Shown in pieces: positions 1 through 6,551 of a stretch of DNA of 9,747 nt. A model generated the notes under the pieces. That model had not been told where the DNA came from. It saw nothing but the letters and a program-made list of their open reading frames with translations, and made no database searches. This DNA comes from JAEZFI01 sp044508215. Its GTDB lineage: Bacteria > Actinomycetota > Acidimicrobiia > Acidimicrobiales > Microtrichaceae. Position numbers and translations under genes: made by a program. The stretch lies in assembly GCA_044508215.1 (NCBI GenBank), contig JBIQID010000119.1, positions 1 to 9,747 of the forward strand, in the 5' to 3' direction. How positions within the stretch are numbered: position 1 is the first letter of the stretch; each line of letters begins with the position of its first letter.

Positions 1-71
1 CCTCGGCCTTCTTCGTCCTCCGCTACCCGGCTCCCCCCGCCCGCGGCCCCCGTCGGCGGGCCGCGCCATAA
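1..71 (+). CDS. Possible 3' end of an upstream gene (partial)
   Basis: The frame starting at base 3 is open from the window edge to a TAA at 69-71, and reads as a short hydrophobic/aromatic stretch (SAFFVLRYP) followed by a Pro/Arg-rich tail. This would suit the cytoplasmic tail of a membrane protein. The stop lies 11 bp before the ATG of the next gene, which would fit an operon. Only 22 codons are visible, and in such G+C-rich DNA an open frame of that length can occur by chance. No product can be named. Confidence 0.3.
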   Translation, partial: SAFFVLRYPAPPARGPRRRAAP

Positions 72-82
72 CGTGTCGGGCG

Positions 83-652
83 ATGGAGGACTGGAGCGAC
101 GGCGAGGACCCGGCGGGGCCGCCGATCCACCCCGACGATCGGCTGTGGCGCCATCCGTCGGAGCTGCGCGCCCTGGAGACGCCCACCCCGACGGTGGTGC
201 GCCGGCCGGTCGGCAACCGTGCGCTCCTCGGCGCCGTGGTGGTGGTGGCCGTGGCCGGCGCCTGGTGGGCCACCCGGGCGCTCGAGGTCCACGTGACGCC
301 GATCGAGGTGTCGTCCGAGTCCAGCGAGCCCACGGTGAGGATCGCCCGTGCCGCGGGCACCACCGGGAACACGCTGGCGACGATCGTCTCCACCAGCACC
401 ACGCTCGCCGGGATCGCAGCCGAGCAGGCGAGCGTCGGGCTGCGCGTCACCGAGGTGTCGGCCGAGAGCCCCCTGGCCCGGGCCGGCGTCCGCCGAGGCG
501 ACCTGGTGGTCGCGATCGGCGGCATCCCCACGACGTCGATGGACGACCTCTCGGCGGCGATCCACCTGCTCTCCAGGAAGGGCGAGGTGCCGATCGAGGT
601 CCTGCGTGGGTCGCGGCGCCTCGAGCTGCTCTGCGACCTGGGACGCCCGTAG
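83..652 (+). CDS. Membrane-anchored PDZ-domain protein, HtrA-like but lacking the protease domain
   Basis: A 189-residue protein. Residues 1-44 are a cytoplasmic-looking segment containing DDRLWRHPSEL (about 19-28), a motif I associate with the N-termini of acidimicrobial HtrA/trypsin-like proteases. Residues 47-65 form one hydrophobic helix (ALLGAVVVVAVAGAWW). A Ser/Thr-rich linker (about 70-110) follows, then a C-terminal PDZ domain (about 112-187) with recognisable core elements GLRVTEV, SPLARAGVRRGDLVVAIGG and PIEVLRG. PDZ domains bind C-terminal or unfolded peptides, and in HtrA proteases they follow a serine-protease domain of about 200 residues. Here no such domain, and no room for one, exists between helix and PDZ. 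The protein is therefore probably an extracytoplasmic peptide-binding or scaffold protein rather than an enzyme. The ATG at 83 is chosen because it includes the conserved N-terminal motif; no clear Shine-Dalgarno sequence precedes it. It converges with the next gene across 13 bp. Confidence 0.8.
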   Translation: MEDWSDGEDPAGPPIHPDDRLWRHPSELRALETPTPTVVRRPVGNRALLGAVVVVAVAGAWWATRALEVHVTPIEVSSESSEPTVRIARAAGTTGNTLATIVSTSTTLAGIAAEQASVGLRVTEVSAESPLARAGVRRGDLVVAIGGIPTTSMDDLSAAIHLLSRKGEVPIEVLRGSRRLELLCDLGRP

Positions 653-665
653 GCGCCGGATCACC

Positions 666-1649
666 TCAGCGTGACGGCCGCCGTCGGCGGAGCAGCAGCA
701 CGACGGCCGCCACCACCGAGCCGACACCCGCGAGGAGCGCGCCGAGCGCGACCTCCTGGCGCCGCCGCCCGTGGAGCGACGACCACCAGCCGGCCCGGCT
801 GACCTCGACGAACGCCTCGTCGTTCGACGCGACCGGCTCCCAGCCGGTGCTCCGCAGGCGGTCGTTCGCCACCACCCAGGGGTGCATCGTGTACGGCAGC
901 ACCTCGGGCGGGGTCGAGGTGAGGCGCCACCGCCACCGGGCCTTCGCCACCGGCGGCGCGAGCTGCTCGGGGATGCGCACCTTGCCGCCACGTCCGGCGA
1001 GGTCGACCTGGCGCTCGACGCGCAGCCAGCCGTCGGGGGCGACGTTGTAGGCACCCTCCAGGTCGGCCGACACCGCATGTGCGATGGCGGACACGAGGTC
1101 GCCGATGGCGAGGAACTGTCCGGGCGGGTCGGCGTCGCCGTGGCGGGCGGACGGGCTGTGCCAGAGCGAGCGCTCCATCCAGTCGGCCGCCGGTTCCCCG
1201 TCGGCGACGACGAGCGACGGGCGGAGGACGGCGACACGGGCGCCCCGCTCGGCACCCCACCGGCGGGCGAGCCGCTCCAGCTCGGCGCGATCCGCGGCGA
1301 AGCGGCAACCGGGGTTCGGGCGGAGCACGGCGTCCTCGCTGAGCGGAACCGGGTTGGTGGGCCAGGCGCCGTAGACCATCGCGGAGGAGAGCACCACGAC
1401 CTGGCGCACGTCGCGACCTTCGAGCGAGCGGAGCAGGGGCTCGACCGGGACCAGGTCCACGCCGCCCAGGCCGGTGCCGTCCACCTCCGCCGCCCGGCCG
1501 GGTGCGAGGAGGACCAGGTCGAGAGGTCCGTCGTCGGGGCTGCCGGGCGCTGGGACCTCGCCGGAGACGGTGTGGCCACCCGCCCGGAGCGCGGCGGCGA
1601 TGCGGCGACCCAGTTCGGTCTCGATGCCGTTCACGATGACCGCGGACAT
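666..1649 (-). CDS. Degenerate NAD-dependent epimerase/dehydratase-like (extended SDR) protein with C-terminal membrane anchor
   Basis: A 327-residue protein with the layout of the NAD-dependent epimerase/dehydratase family. The N-terminal Rossmann segment is MSAVIVNGIETELGRRIAAA. The usual TGxxGxxG glycine motif is reduced to NGIETELG (G8, T11, G14), the middle glycine being replaced. Strand and active-site region VVVLSSAMVYG (85-94) is well kept. The catalytic YxxxK position reads F117-AAD-R121, so both the tyrosine and the lysine are substituted. The substrate-side element GAYNVAPDGW (199-208) is kept. Residues about 299-320 are a hydrophobic helix ending in RRRRPSR, a tail anchor with the body probably in the cytoplasm. 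Start: the ATG at 1649 has AGGAG six bases upstream, better than a start at 1682. It is divergent from the gene at 1706. Classical dehydrogenase chemistry looks unlikely. A nucleotide-sugar or NAD(H)-binding regulatory role is possible but unproven. Confidence 0.78.
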   Translation of the reverse strand: MSAVIVNGIETELGRRIAAALRAGGHTVSGEVPAPGSPDDGPLDLVLLAPGRAAEVDGTGLGGVDLVPVEPLLRSLEGRDVRQVVVLSSAMVYGAWPTNPVPLSEDAVLRPNPGCRFAADRAELERLARRWGAERGARVAVLRPSLVVADGEPAADWMERSLWHSPSARHGDADPPGQFLAIGDLVSAIAHAVSADLEGAYNVAPDGWLRVERQVDLAGRGGKVRIPEQLAPPVAKARWRWRLTSTPPEVLPYTMHPWVVANDRLRSTGWEPVASNDEAFVEVSRAGWWSSLHGRRRQEVALGALLAGVGSVVAAVVLLLRRRRPSR

Positions 1650-1655
1650 GGCCGG

Positions 1656-1660
1656 CTCCT
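1656..1660 (-). promoter_or_regulatory. Shine-Dalgarno of the epimerase-like gene
   Basis: On the minus strand AGGAG lies six bases before the ATG at 1649. It decides the start: the open frame extends further upstream to 1682, but that stretch would run almost the whole way across the short divergent gap towards the neighbouring gene. Confidence 0.65.
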
Positions 1661-1705
1661 GGATTCGGGCGACCCGCGGCACGGGTGCGGGGCGACGGTC
1701 CTACG

Positions 1706-3001
1706 ATGACCCCTGTGGCGTTCCCTGGTCCATTCGGCGAGACACCCGATGGATTCGGGTCGATGGCCGAGATGTTCCAGCGCTTCATGGCCTCCCTCTC
1801 GGGCAGCGGTCAGCAGCGTTGGGAGCAGGCGAAGCAGATGGCGGCCGCCATCGCCAACGAGGGCGAGCCCGCCGCGAACGTCGACCCGGCCGATCGGGTC
1901 GCCTTCGAGCAGCTGCAGCGGGTCGCCGAGATGCACGTGGCGGAGCTCACCGGCCTGACCCCGGCCGGCTCCCTCACCCTGGTCTCGCGGGCCCAGTGGA
2001 CGGCCGACACGATCGACGCCTACCGCCCCCTCTTCGAGCAGCTGGCCGGTTCGTTCGACGCGATGCTCCGCTCGCAGATCGAGGACCTCGGCGAGGAGGA
2101 GCTCGACGCCCTGAACGAGATGTCCGACGGTCAGCTCGGCCCCGACCCGCGGATGTTCGTGAACGCGATGTCCCAGATGATGGGCCCGATGATGCTCACG
2201 ATGATGGCGGGGTCGATGGTCGGGCAGCTCGGCCGCAGGGCGTTCGGCTCCTACGACCTGCCGATCCCCCGGGCGCTCGACTCGAAGCTGCTCGTGGTGG
2301 CCGACTCGATCGACCGCTTCGGCAAGGACTGGGAGCTGGCGCCCGACGACCTGCGCCTCTGGGTGAGCATCGGCGAGCTCACGACGCACACCGTGCTCAC
2401 CCTGCCGCACGTGCACCAGCGGATGACAGGGCTGCTCTGCGAGCACGCCTCGGGGTTCAACGGCGACCTGTCGGGCCTCGAGGAGCGCCTCGGCGACATC
2501 GACCCCATGTCCCCCGACGGCATGGAGCGGCTGCAGTCGGCGCTGGGCGACCCCGACGTCGTGCTCGGCGCGATGCGCACCGACGCCCAGGCCGCCGTGC
2601 TCCCCGCCCTCGAGGCCATGGTCGCGGCGATCGGCGGCTACGTGGACTGGGTGGTCGACCGGATCGGGGGACGGCTGCTCGGCGATCACACCCGCATCAC
2701 CGAGGCGCTGCGCCGACGCCGGGTCGAGACCGACCAGGCCAGCCGCTTCGTGGAGCGCCTCTTCGGCCTCGAGCTGACCCAGGACGTCTTCGACCGCGGC
2801 GCCGCCTTCGTGGCCGGCGTGGTCGAGCGCGCGGGCGAGGACGCACTCACCCACCTCTGGCGTGACGAGTCGACCCTCCCCACCCCCGCCGAGGTCGAGG
2901 CGCCGGGTCTCTGGCTGGCCCGCCTGGACCTCGCTCAGACCGAGGTGGAGGGCTTGGGCGAGATCGATGTCCCCGACTCCCCCGAGGGCTTCGAGGGCTG
3001 A
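1706..3001 (+). CDS. Zincin_2/DUF2342 (TIGR03624-type) putative metal-dependent hydrolase, apparently lacking the zinc site
   Basis: A 431-residue protein resembling the actinobacterial family annotated as zinc-dependent metalloprotease or putative hydrolase (Pfam Zincin_2, TIGR03624). Family-like stretches are the Pro/Gly/Phe-rich N-terminus, a Met-rich middle (MSQMMGPMMLTMMAGSMVG, 155-173), YDLPIP (183-188), DDLRLWVSIGE (214-224), the run RRRR (336-339) and GLELTQ near 354-359, and a C-terminal LPTPAEVEAP. Relatives associated with F420 genes carry HExxH. Here the corresponding place reads GELTT (223-227), with a His one position later (228), and the downstream Glu that would complete the site appears to be Gly (310, AAIGGYVDW). 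No signal peptide or clear membrane anchor is seen. The ATG at 1706 is preferred; a GTG at 1685 and an ATG at 1763 are alternatives, and no clear Shine-Dalgarno sequence is present. Its last 67 bp overlap the convergent MFS gene. Physiological role unknown. Confidence 0.78.
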   Translation: MTPVAFPGPFGETPDGFGSMAEMFQRFMASLSGSGQQRWEQAKQMAAAIANEGEPAANVDPADRVAFEQLQRVAEMHVAELTGLTPAGSLTLVSRAQWTADTIDAYRPLFEQLAGSFDAMLRSQIEDLGEEELDALNEMSDGQLGPDPRMFVNAMSQMMGPMMLTMMAGSMVGQLGRRAFGSYDLPIPRALDSKLLVVADSIDRFGKDWELAPDDLRLWVSIGELTTHTVLTLPHVHQRMTGLLCEHASGFNGDLSGLEERLGDIDPMSPDGMERLQSALGDPDVVLGAMRTDAQAAVLPALEAMVAAIGGYVDWVVDRIGGRLLGDHTRITEALRRRRVETDQASRFVERLFGLELTQDVFDRGAAFVAGVVERAGEDALTHLWRDESTLPTPAEVEAPGLWLARLDLAQTEVEGLGEIDVPDSPEGFEG

Positions 3002-4320
3002 CCGAACCTCCCGGTGATCGCCGCTGCGATCGCCAGCGCGGCCACCGCGGCGACCACCACGGAGCCGGCGCCCACGCTCAGCTCGATCGCCACCGGGATC
3101 AGCCCGCCGATCACCCACGCCACCTGGAACCGCGACTCGAGGACCGCGAACAGCCGGCCCCGGTCGCGCGAGGGCGTCTCCTTCTGCACGATCGCGTCGA
3201 ACGCCTGCTTGCCGGTGGCCGCAGCGACCGCGACGCCGAGCGCCAGGCCGCTGAACGCCAGCAGCCCGTCGAAGACGATGCCCCAGAGGCCGGCCAGGGC
3301 GACCACGCCCAGGGCACCCAGCAGGATGCGCTCCTCGGCGACGATCGCCCGCAACCGGGGGGAGACCGTCGAGCCCACGAGGCCTCCGACCACGCCCATC
3401 GCCACCACCACCCCGAAGTACCAGGTGGGGAACTCGCCGGTGACAGGCGGGACCGCGACCCCCGGCAGGTGTTCGGCCGCGTTGCGCGCCAGTTGCTCGG
3501 AACGTGACACGTCGGGCACCGAGCGCAGCTCGAAGGCCAGCACGAACGTCGAGAAGCCGACCGCCGCGCGGATCACGGCCATCGACGCCGCCTCGCCGGC
3601 GACCGCCACGGCACCCGCGGCCGAGCGGGCCTCCGCCGCCTGGTCGACCACCGGCTGGGCGTCGCCCGAGCCATCCGGCTCCTCGCTGCCGGCTTCGAGG
3701 GTCCACGCCGCCACCGACGCGCCGGCGAAGCAGATGGCGCACCAGCCCATCACCCACCCGGGCCCGATCAGGTAGCAGAGGCCGGCCGGGGCCATCGTGG
3801 CGAACCCTGCCAGGCCACCCAGGAGCTGCAGCTTCGAGTTGGCCTCGACGAGGTTCCGCTGGCCCTCGATCACCTGCGGGACCACCGCCGCCTTCGAGAC
3901 CTGGTACGTCTTCGCGAGCACCAGCATGAGGAACGCCTGCGGGAAGAGCAGGAGGCTCTCGTTCGCCGTGGACGGGACCATCACCACCGCGATCAGGGTC
4001 CGCAGCACCATCGACCCGATGATCACGGCGCGGTGCCCGCCGCGGACGCGGTCGACCATCGGACCGATGAGCGGGCCCACCAGGGCGAACGGGGTCATCG
4101 TGAGGATCAGGCCCAACAGGACCTTCTCCCGACCCTCCGCCGGATCGACCTCGAAGAAGAGGGTCCCGGCCAGCGCGAGCGCCAGCGTGGCCTCCCCTGC
4201 CATCCCGAACGCGTGCGTGGCGGCCAGGCGGGCGAAGGGTCCGTGGCGGTCCACCGATCGCACCCGCTCATCGTAGGTGGGCCTCCGGACACCCCCTCCC
4301 AGGCACGGCGCCGGGTGCAC
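2935..4320 (-). CDS. Major facilitator superfamily (MFS) transporter, exporter-like
   Basis: A protein of about 461 residues with many hydrophobic segments, typical of a 12-helix MFS permease. After the first helix pair, MFS motif A is visible as GPLIGPMVDRVRGGHR (about 82-97): Gly, Asp-Arg and the basic pair before helix 3. A hydrophilic central loop rich in Ala/Glu/Asp (about 208-245) separates the halves, and KETPSRDRGRLFAVLESRFQ (about 380-399) lies in the second half, as in EntS-like (MFS_3) exporters. The substrate cannot be told. Start: the frame is open to a GTG at 4392, but that extension is an implausible Arg-rich run. The GTG at 4320 is chosen because GAGGGAG lies five bases upstream; a GTG at 4263 is the main alternative and would give 442 residues. 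The 3' end overlaps the gene ending at 3001, and the 5' end is divergent from the RecQ-type gene. Confidence 0.82.
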   Translation of the reverse strand: MHPAPCLGGGVRRPTYDERVRSVDRHGPFARLAATHAFGMAGEATLALALAGTLFFEVDPAEGREKVLLGLILTMTPFALVGPLIGPMVDRVRGGHRAVIIGSMVLRTLIAVVMVPSTANESLLLFPQAFLMLVLAKTYQVSKAAVVPQVIEGQRNLVEANSKLQLLGGLAGFATMAPAGLCYLIGPGWVMGWCAICFAGASVAAWTLEAGSEEPDGSGDAQPVVDQAAEARSAAGAVAVAGEAASMAVIRAAVGFSTFVLAFELRSVPDVSRSEQLARNAAEHLPGVAVPPVTGEFPTWYFGVVVAMGVVGGLVGSTVSPRLRAIVAEERILLGALGVVALAGLWGIVFDGLLAFSGLALGVAVAAATGKQAFDAIVQKETPSRDRGRLFAVLESRFQVAWVIGGLIPVAIELSVGAGSVVVAAVAALAIAAAITGRFGQPSKPSGESGTSISPKPSTSV

Positions 4321-4325
4321 GGAGG

Positions 4326-4332
4326 CTCCCTC
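4326..4332 (-). promoter_or_regulatory. Probable Shine-Dalgarno of the MFS gene
   Basis: GAGGGAG on the minus strand, five bases before the GTG at 4320. It favours this start over the GTG at 4263, whose nearest purine-rich match (GGAGG) is about 18 bases away. Confidence 0.4.
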
Positions 4333-4358
4333 GGGGCGGGGTCGACGGGCTCGTCGAG

Positions 4359-4376
4359 GGCGTCGCCGGCGACGCC
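4359..4376. promoter_or_regulatory. Perfect 18-bp palindrome in a divergent intergenic region (candidate operator)
   Basis: The sequence GGCGTCGCCGGCGACGCC is a perfect inverted repeat with no spacer. It sits between the divergent MFS (start 4320) and RecQ-type (start 4416) genes, about 40 bp from each start, where a shared operator for a dimeric regulator would be expected. No regulator gene is adjacent. Because the DNA is very G+C-rich, a chance palindrome of this length somewhere in a window this size is not excluded, so this is a candidate only. The flanks do not extend the symmetry. Confidence 0.3.
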
Positions 4377-4415
4377 GAAGCCGCGCTGTCACCCCCCTCT
4401 GCGACGCTGGGGCCC

Positions 4416-6524
4416 ATGACCTCGACCGCCGCCGACCGCTCCGGCGATCCCACCGCCACCCCCTCGGCGACCGCCGAGGCCGCCCAGCGCCACCTCGCCA
4501 CCCTCGCCGGGCCCGCCGCGGTCCTGCGCCACGACCAGCTCACCGCCATCGACGCGCTGGCCACCGACCGGCGCCGCGTGCTGGTCGTGCAGCGCACCGG
4601 CTGGGGGAAGTCGGCGGTCTACTGGATCGCCACCCGCCTGCTGCGCGACGCGGGAGCAGGCCCCACCCTCGTGGTCTCGCCGCTCCTCGCGCTCATGCGC
4701 GACCAGGTCGAGGCCGCCGCCCGGATGGGCCTTCGGGCGCACACGGTGAACTCCACCAACGTCGACGCCTGGGACGAGATCTTCGAGGAGCTCGCCGCGG
4801 ACGCGGTCGACGTGCTGCTCATCTCGCCCGAGCGCCTGAACAACCCGAAGTTCCGCCACCAGGTGCTGCCGCGCCTCGCGCGGTCCATCGGCTTCCTGGT
4901 GGTCGACGAGGCCCACTGCGTGTCCGACTGGGGCCACGACTTCCGTCCCGACTACCGCCGGATCGCCTCGGTCATCGAAGGGCTGGGCGAGTCGGTCCCC
5001 GTGCTCGCCACCACCGCCACCGCGAACGAGCGGGTGACCCGCGACGTCGCCACGCAGATCGGGCACGACACCCTGACGCTGCGCGGCACCCTCGACCGCG
5101 AGAGCCTGTCGCTCGCCGTCGTGTCACTTCCCACCGCGGCGGAGCGCCTGGCGTGGCTCGTCACCGAGCTGTCGGAAGGGCCGCCCGGGTCGGGGATCGT
5201 CTACTGCCTCACCGTCGCCGAGGCCGAGCGGGTGGCCGAGCACCTCGTGGCATCGGGCATCGAGGCCGCTGCGTACACCGGCGCCACCGACGCCGCCGCC
5301 CGCGAGCAGATCGAGGCGAAGCTGAAGGCCAACGAGCTGCGCTGCGTGGTCGCCACCTCCGCGCTGGGCATGGGCTACGACAAGGGCGACCTGGCGTTCG
5401 TCATCCACCTCGGTGCGCCCTCCTCCCCGATCGCCTACTACCAGCAGGTCGGACGTGCGGGCCGCGCCATCGACGCGGCGCGGGCCGTGCTCCTCCCCGC
5501 AGCCGAGGATCGCGCGATCTGGGACTACTTCGACTCCACGGCGTTCCCTCCCCAGGACAAGGTCGAGGAGGTGCTCCACGCCGTCACCACCCAGGGCCCG
5601 ATCACGATCGCCGGGCTGGAGGCCGCCGTGAACATGCGCCGGGGACGCCTGGAGGCGTTGCTCAAGGTGCTCGACGTGGAGGGCGCGGTCGAGCGCGACG
5701 GCACCGGATGGGCGCGCACCGCGCAGCCCTGGCACTACGACACCGAACGCCTCGCAGCCGTGTCGGCCGCCCGCGCCGCCGAGCAGCGGACGATGCTCGA
5801 CTACAGCGCCTCGGAGCGGTGCCGCATGCGGCTGCTCCGCGAGGCGCTCGACGATCCCGGCGCCGAGGACTGCGGCCGCTGCGACAACTGCACGGGCCGG
5901 CGCGCCGATCGGCCGCTCGACCCCGAGGTCGTCGCCGCAGCGCTGGCGCACCTGCGCTCCGCAGACTTCACGATCGAGCCGCGGCGGCAGTGGCCCCGCG
6001 GGTTCGACCTGCGGCGCGGGAACATCCGTCCCGAGCTGCGGGCCGAGGAGGGTCGGGCGCTCGCGTTCGGCACCGATCCCGGCTGGTCCGCCACGGTGTC
6101 CGCAGCGCTCGACGCCCCGGACGCTCCGATCTCCGAAGAGCTGTTCCGCGGCGTCGCCCGGATGCTGAAGCGGTGGCAGTGGGGGGAGCGCCCCACGTGG
6201 GTGTGCCCGGTGCCGTCGCGCCGCCACCCGCTCCTCATCGGTTCCCTGGCCGAGCGCATCGCCGAGGTCGGTCGCATGCAGCTGGTCACCGGCCTCACGC
6301 GCACGTGGGACGGCCACCCGCAGCAGCGCTTCATGGAGAACTCGGTCCGCCAAGCGGGCAACGTGGTCGACACCTTCCAGATCGAGGAGCCCGTGCCGAC
6401 AGGTCCGGTCCTCCTCATCGACGACGTCGCCCGGTCGGGGTGGACGCTCACCGCGGTCGCCGAGCTGCTGCGCTCGTCAGGGTCGGGCCCGGTGCTCCCG
6501 GTGGTGCTGTGGCAGCGCCCCTGA
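4416..6524 (+). CDS. RecQ-family ATP-dependent DNA helicase fused to a C-terminal phosphoribosyltransferase-like domain
   Basis: A 702-residue superfamily 2 helicase of RecQ type, expected to unwind DNA 3'-5' with ATP in repair or recombination. Motif I is TGWGKS (61-66, K65 binding ATP phosphate). Motif Ia is LVVSPLLALMRDQV. Motif II with the RecQ-specific aromatic-rich loop is DEAHCVSDWGHDFRPDY (164-180). Motif III is TTATAN (199-204), and motif VI is QQVGRAGR (343-350). Residues about 385-430 look like an inserted winged helix (ITIAGLEAAVNMRRGRLEAL). The RecQ zinc site follows: Cys469, then CGRCDNC with Cys486, 489 and 492. There is no HRDC domain. Instead residues about 590-702 resemble a ComF-like type I phosphoribosyltransferase, with PRPP-loop LLIDDVARSGWTLT (665-678, acidic pair D669-D670). 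The ATG at 4416 has only a weak G-rich leader. Convergent with the response-regulator gene. Helicase assignment is near certain; what the C-terminal domain binds is unknown. Confidence 0.93.
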   Translation: MTSTAADRSGDPTATPSATAEAAQRHLATLAGPAAVLRHDQLTAIDALATDRRRVLVVQRTGWGKSAVYWIATRLLRDAGAGPTLVVSPLLALMRDQVEAAARMGLRAHTVNSTNVDAWDEIFEELAADAVDVLLISPERLNNPKFRHQVLPRLARSIGFLVVDEAHCVSDWGHDFRPDYRRIASVIEGLGESVPVLATTATANERVTRDVATQIGHDTLTLRGTLDRESLSLAVVSLPTAAERLAWLVTELSEGPPGSGIVYCLTVAEAERVAEHLVASGIEAAAYTGATDAAAREQIEAKLKANELRCVVATSALGMGYDKGDLAFVIHLGAPSSPIAYYQQVGRAGRAIDAARAVLLPAAEDRAIWDYFDSTAFPPQDKVEEVLHAVTTQGPITIAGLEAAVNMRRGRLEALLKVLDVEGAVERDGTGWARTAQPWHYDTERLAAVSAARAAEQRTMLDYSASERCRMRLLREALDDPGAEDCGRCDNCTGRRADRPLDPEVVAAALAHLRSADFTIEPRRQWPRGFDLRRGNIRPELRAEEGRALAFGTDPGWSATVSAALDAPDAPISEELFRGVARMLKRWQWGERPTWVCPVPSRRHPLLIGSLAERIAEVGRMQLVTGLTRTWDGHPQQRFMENSVRQAGNVVDTFQIEEPVPTGPVLLIDDVARSGWTLTAVAELLRSSGSGPVLPVVLWQRP

Positions 6525-6551
6525 TGGGGCGTGCGTCGGGGAGCAGGAGGC

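Noticed and set aside
672..684. Inverted repeat GACGGCCGCCGTC near the end of the epimerase-like gene as a terminator
   Set aside because: The centre is a single base, so it cannot form a normal hairpin loop. It lies within coding sequence and lacks a T-tract.
23..1579. A 518-codon minus-strand open frame antisense to the PDZ gene and out of frame with the epimerase-like gene
   Set aside because: No domain, Arg/Ser/Pro-biased composition. The genes it overlaps have recognisable folds and the minus-strand one has a good ribosome-binding site.
2155..2225. Met-rich stretch of the Zincin_2-type protein as a transmembrane helix or metal-binding Met motif
   Set aside because: The segment is typical of the family's helical core, as far as I recall, and is too short and interrupted for a confident membrane helix. 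There is no evidence for copper-type Met clusters.
1631..3757. A 708-codon minus-strand open frame across the Zincin_2-type and MFS genes
   Set aside because: Low-complexity Gly/Arg/His-rich translation. It crosses two genes supported by family motifs and transmembrane pattern.
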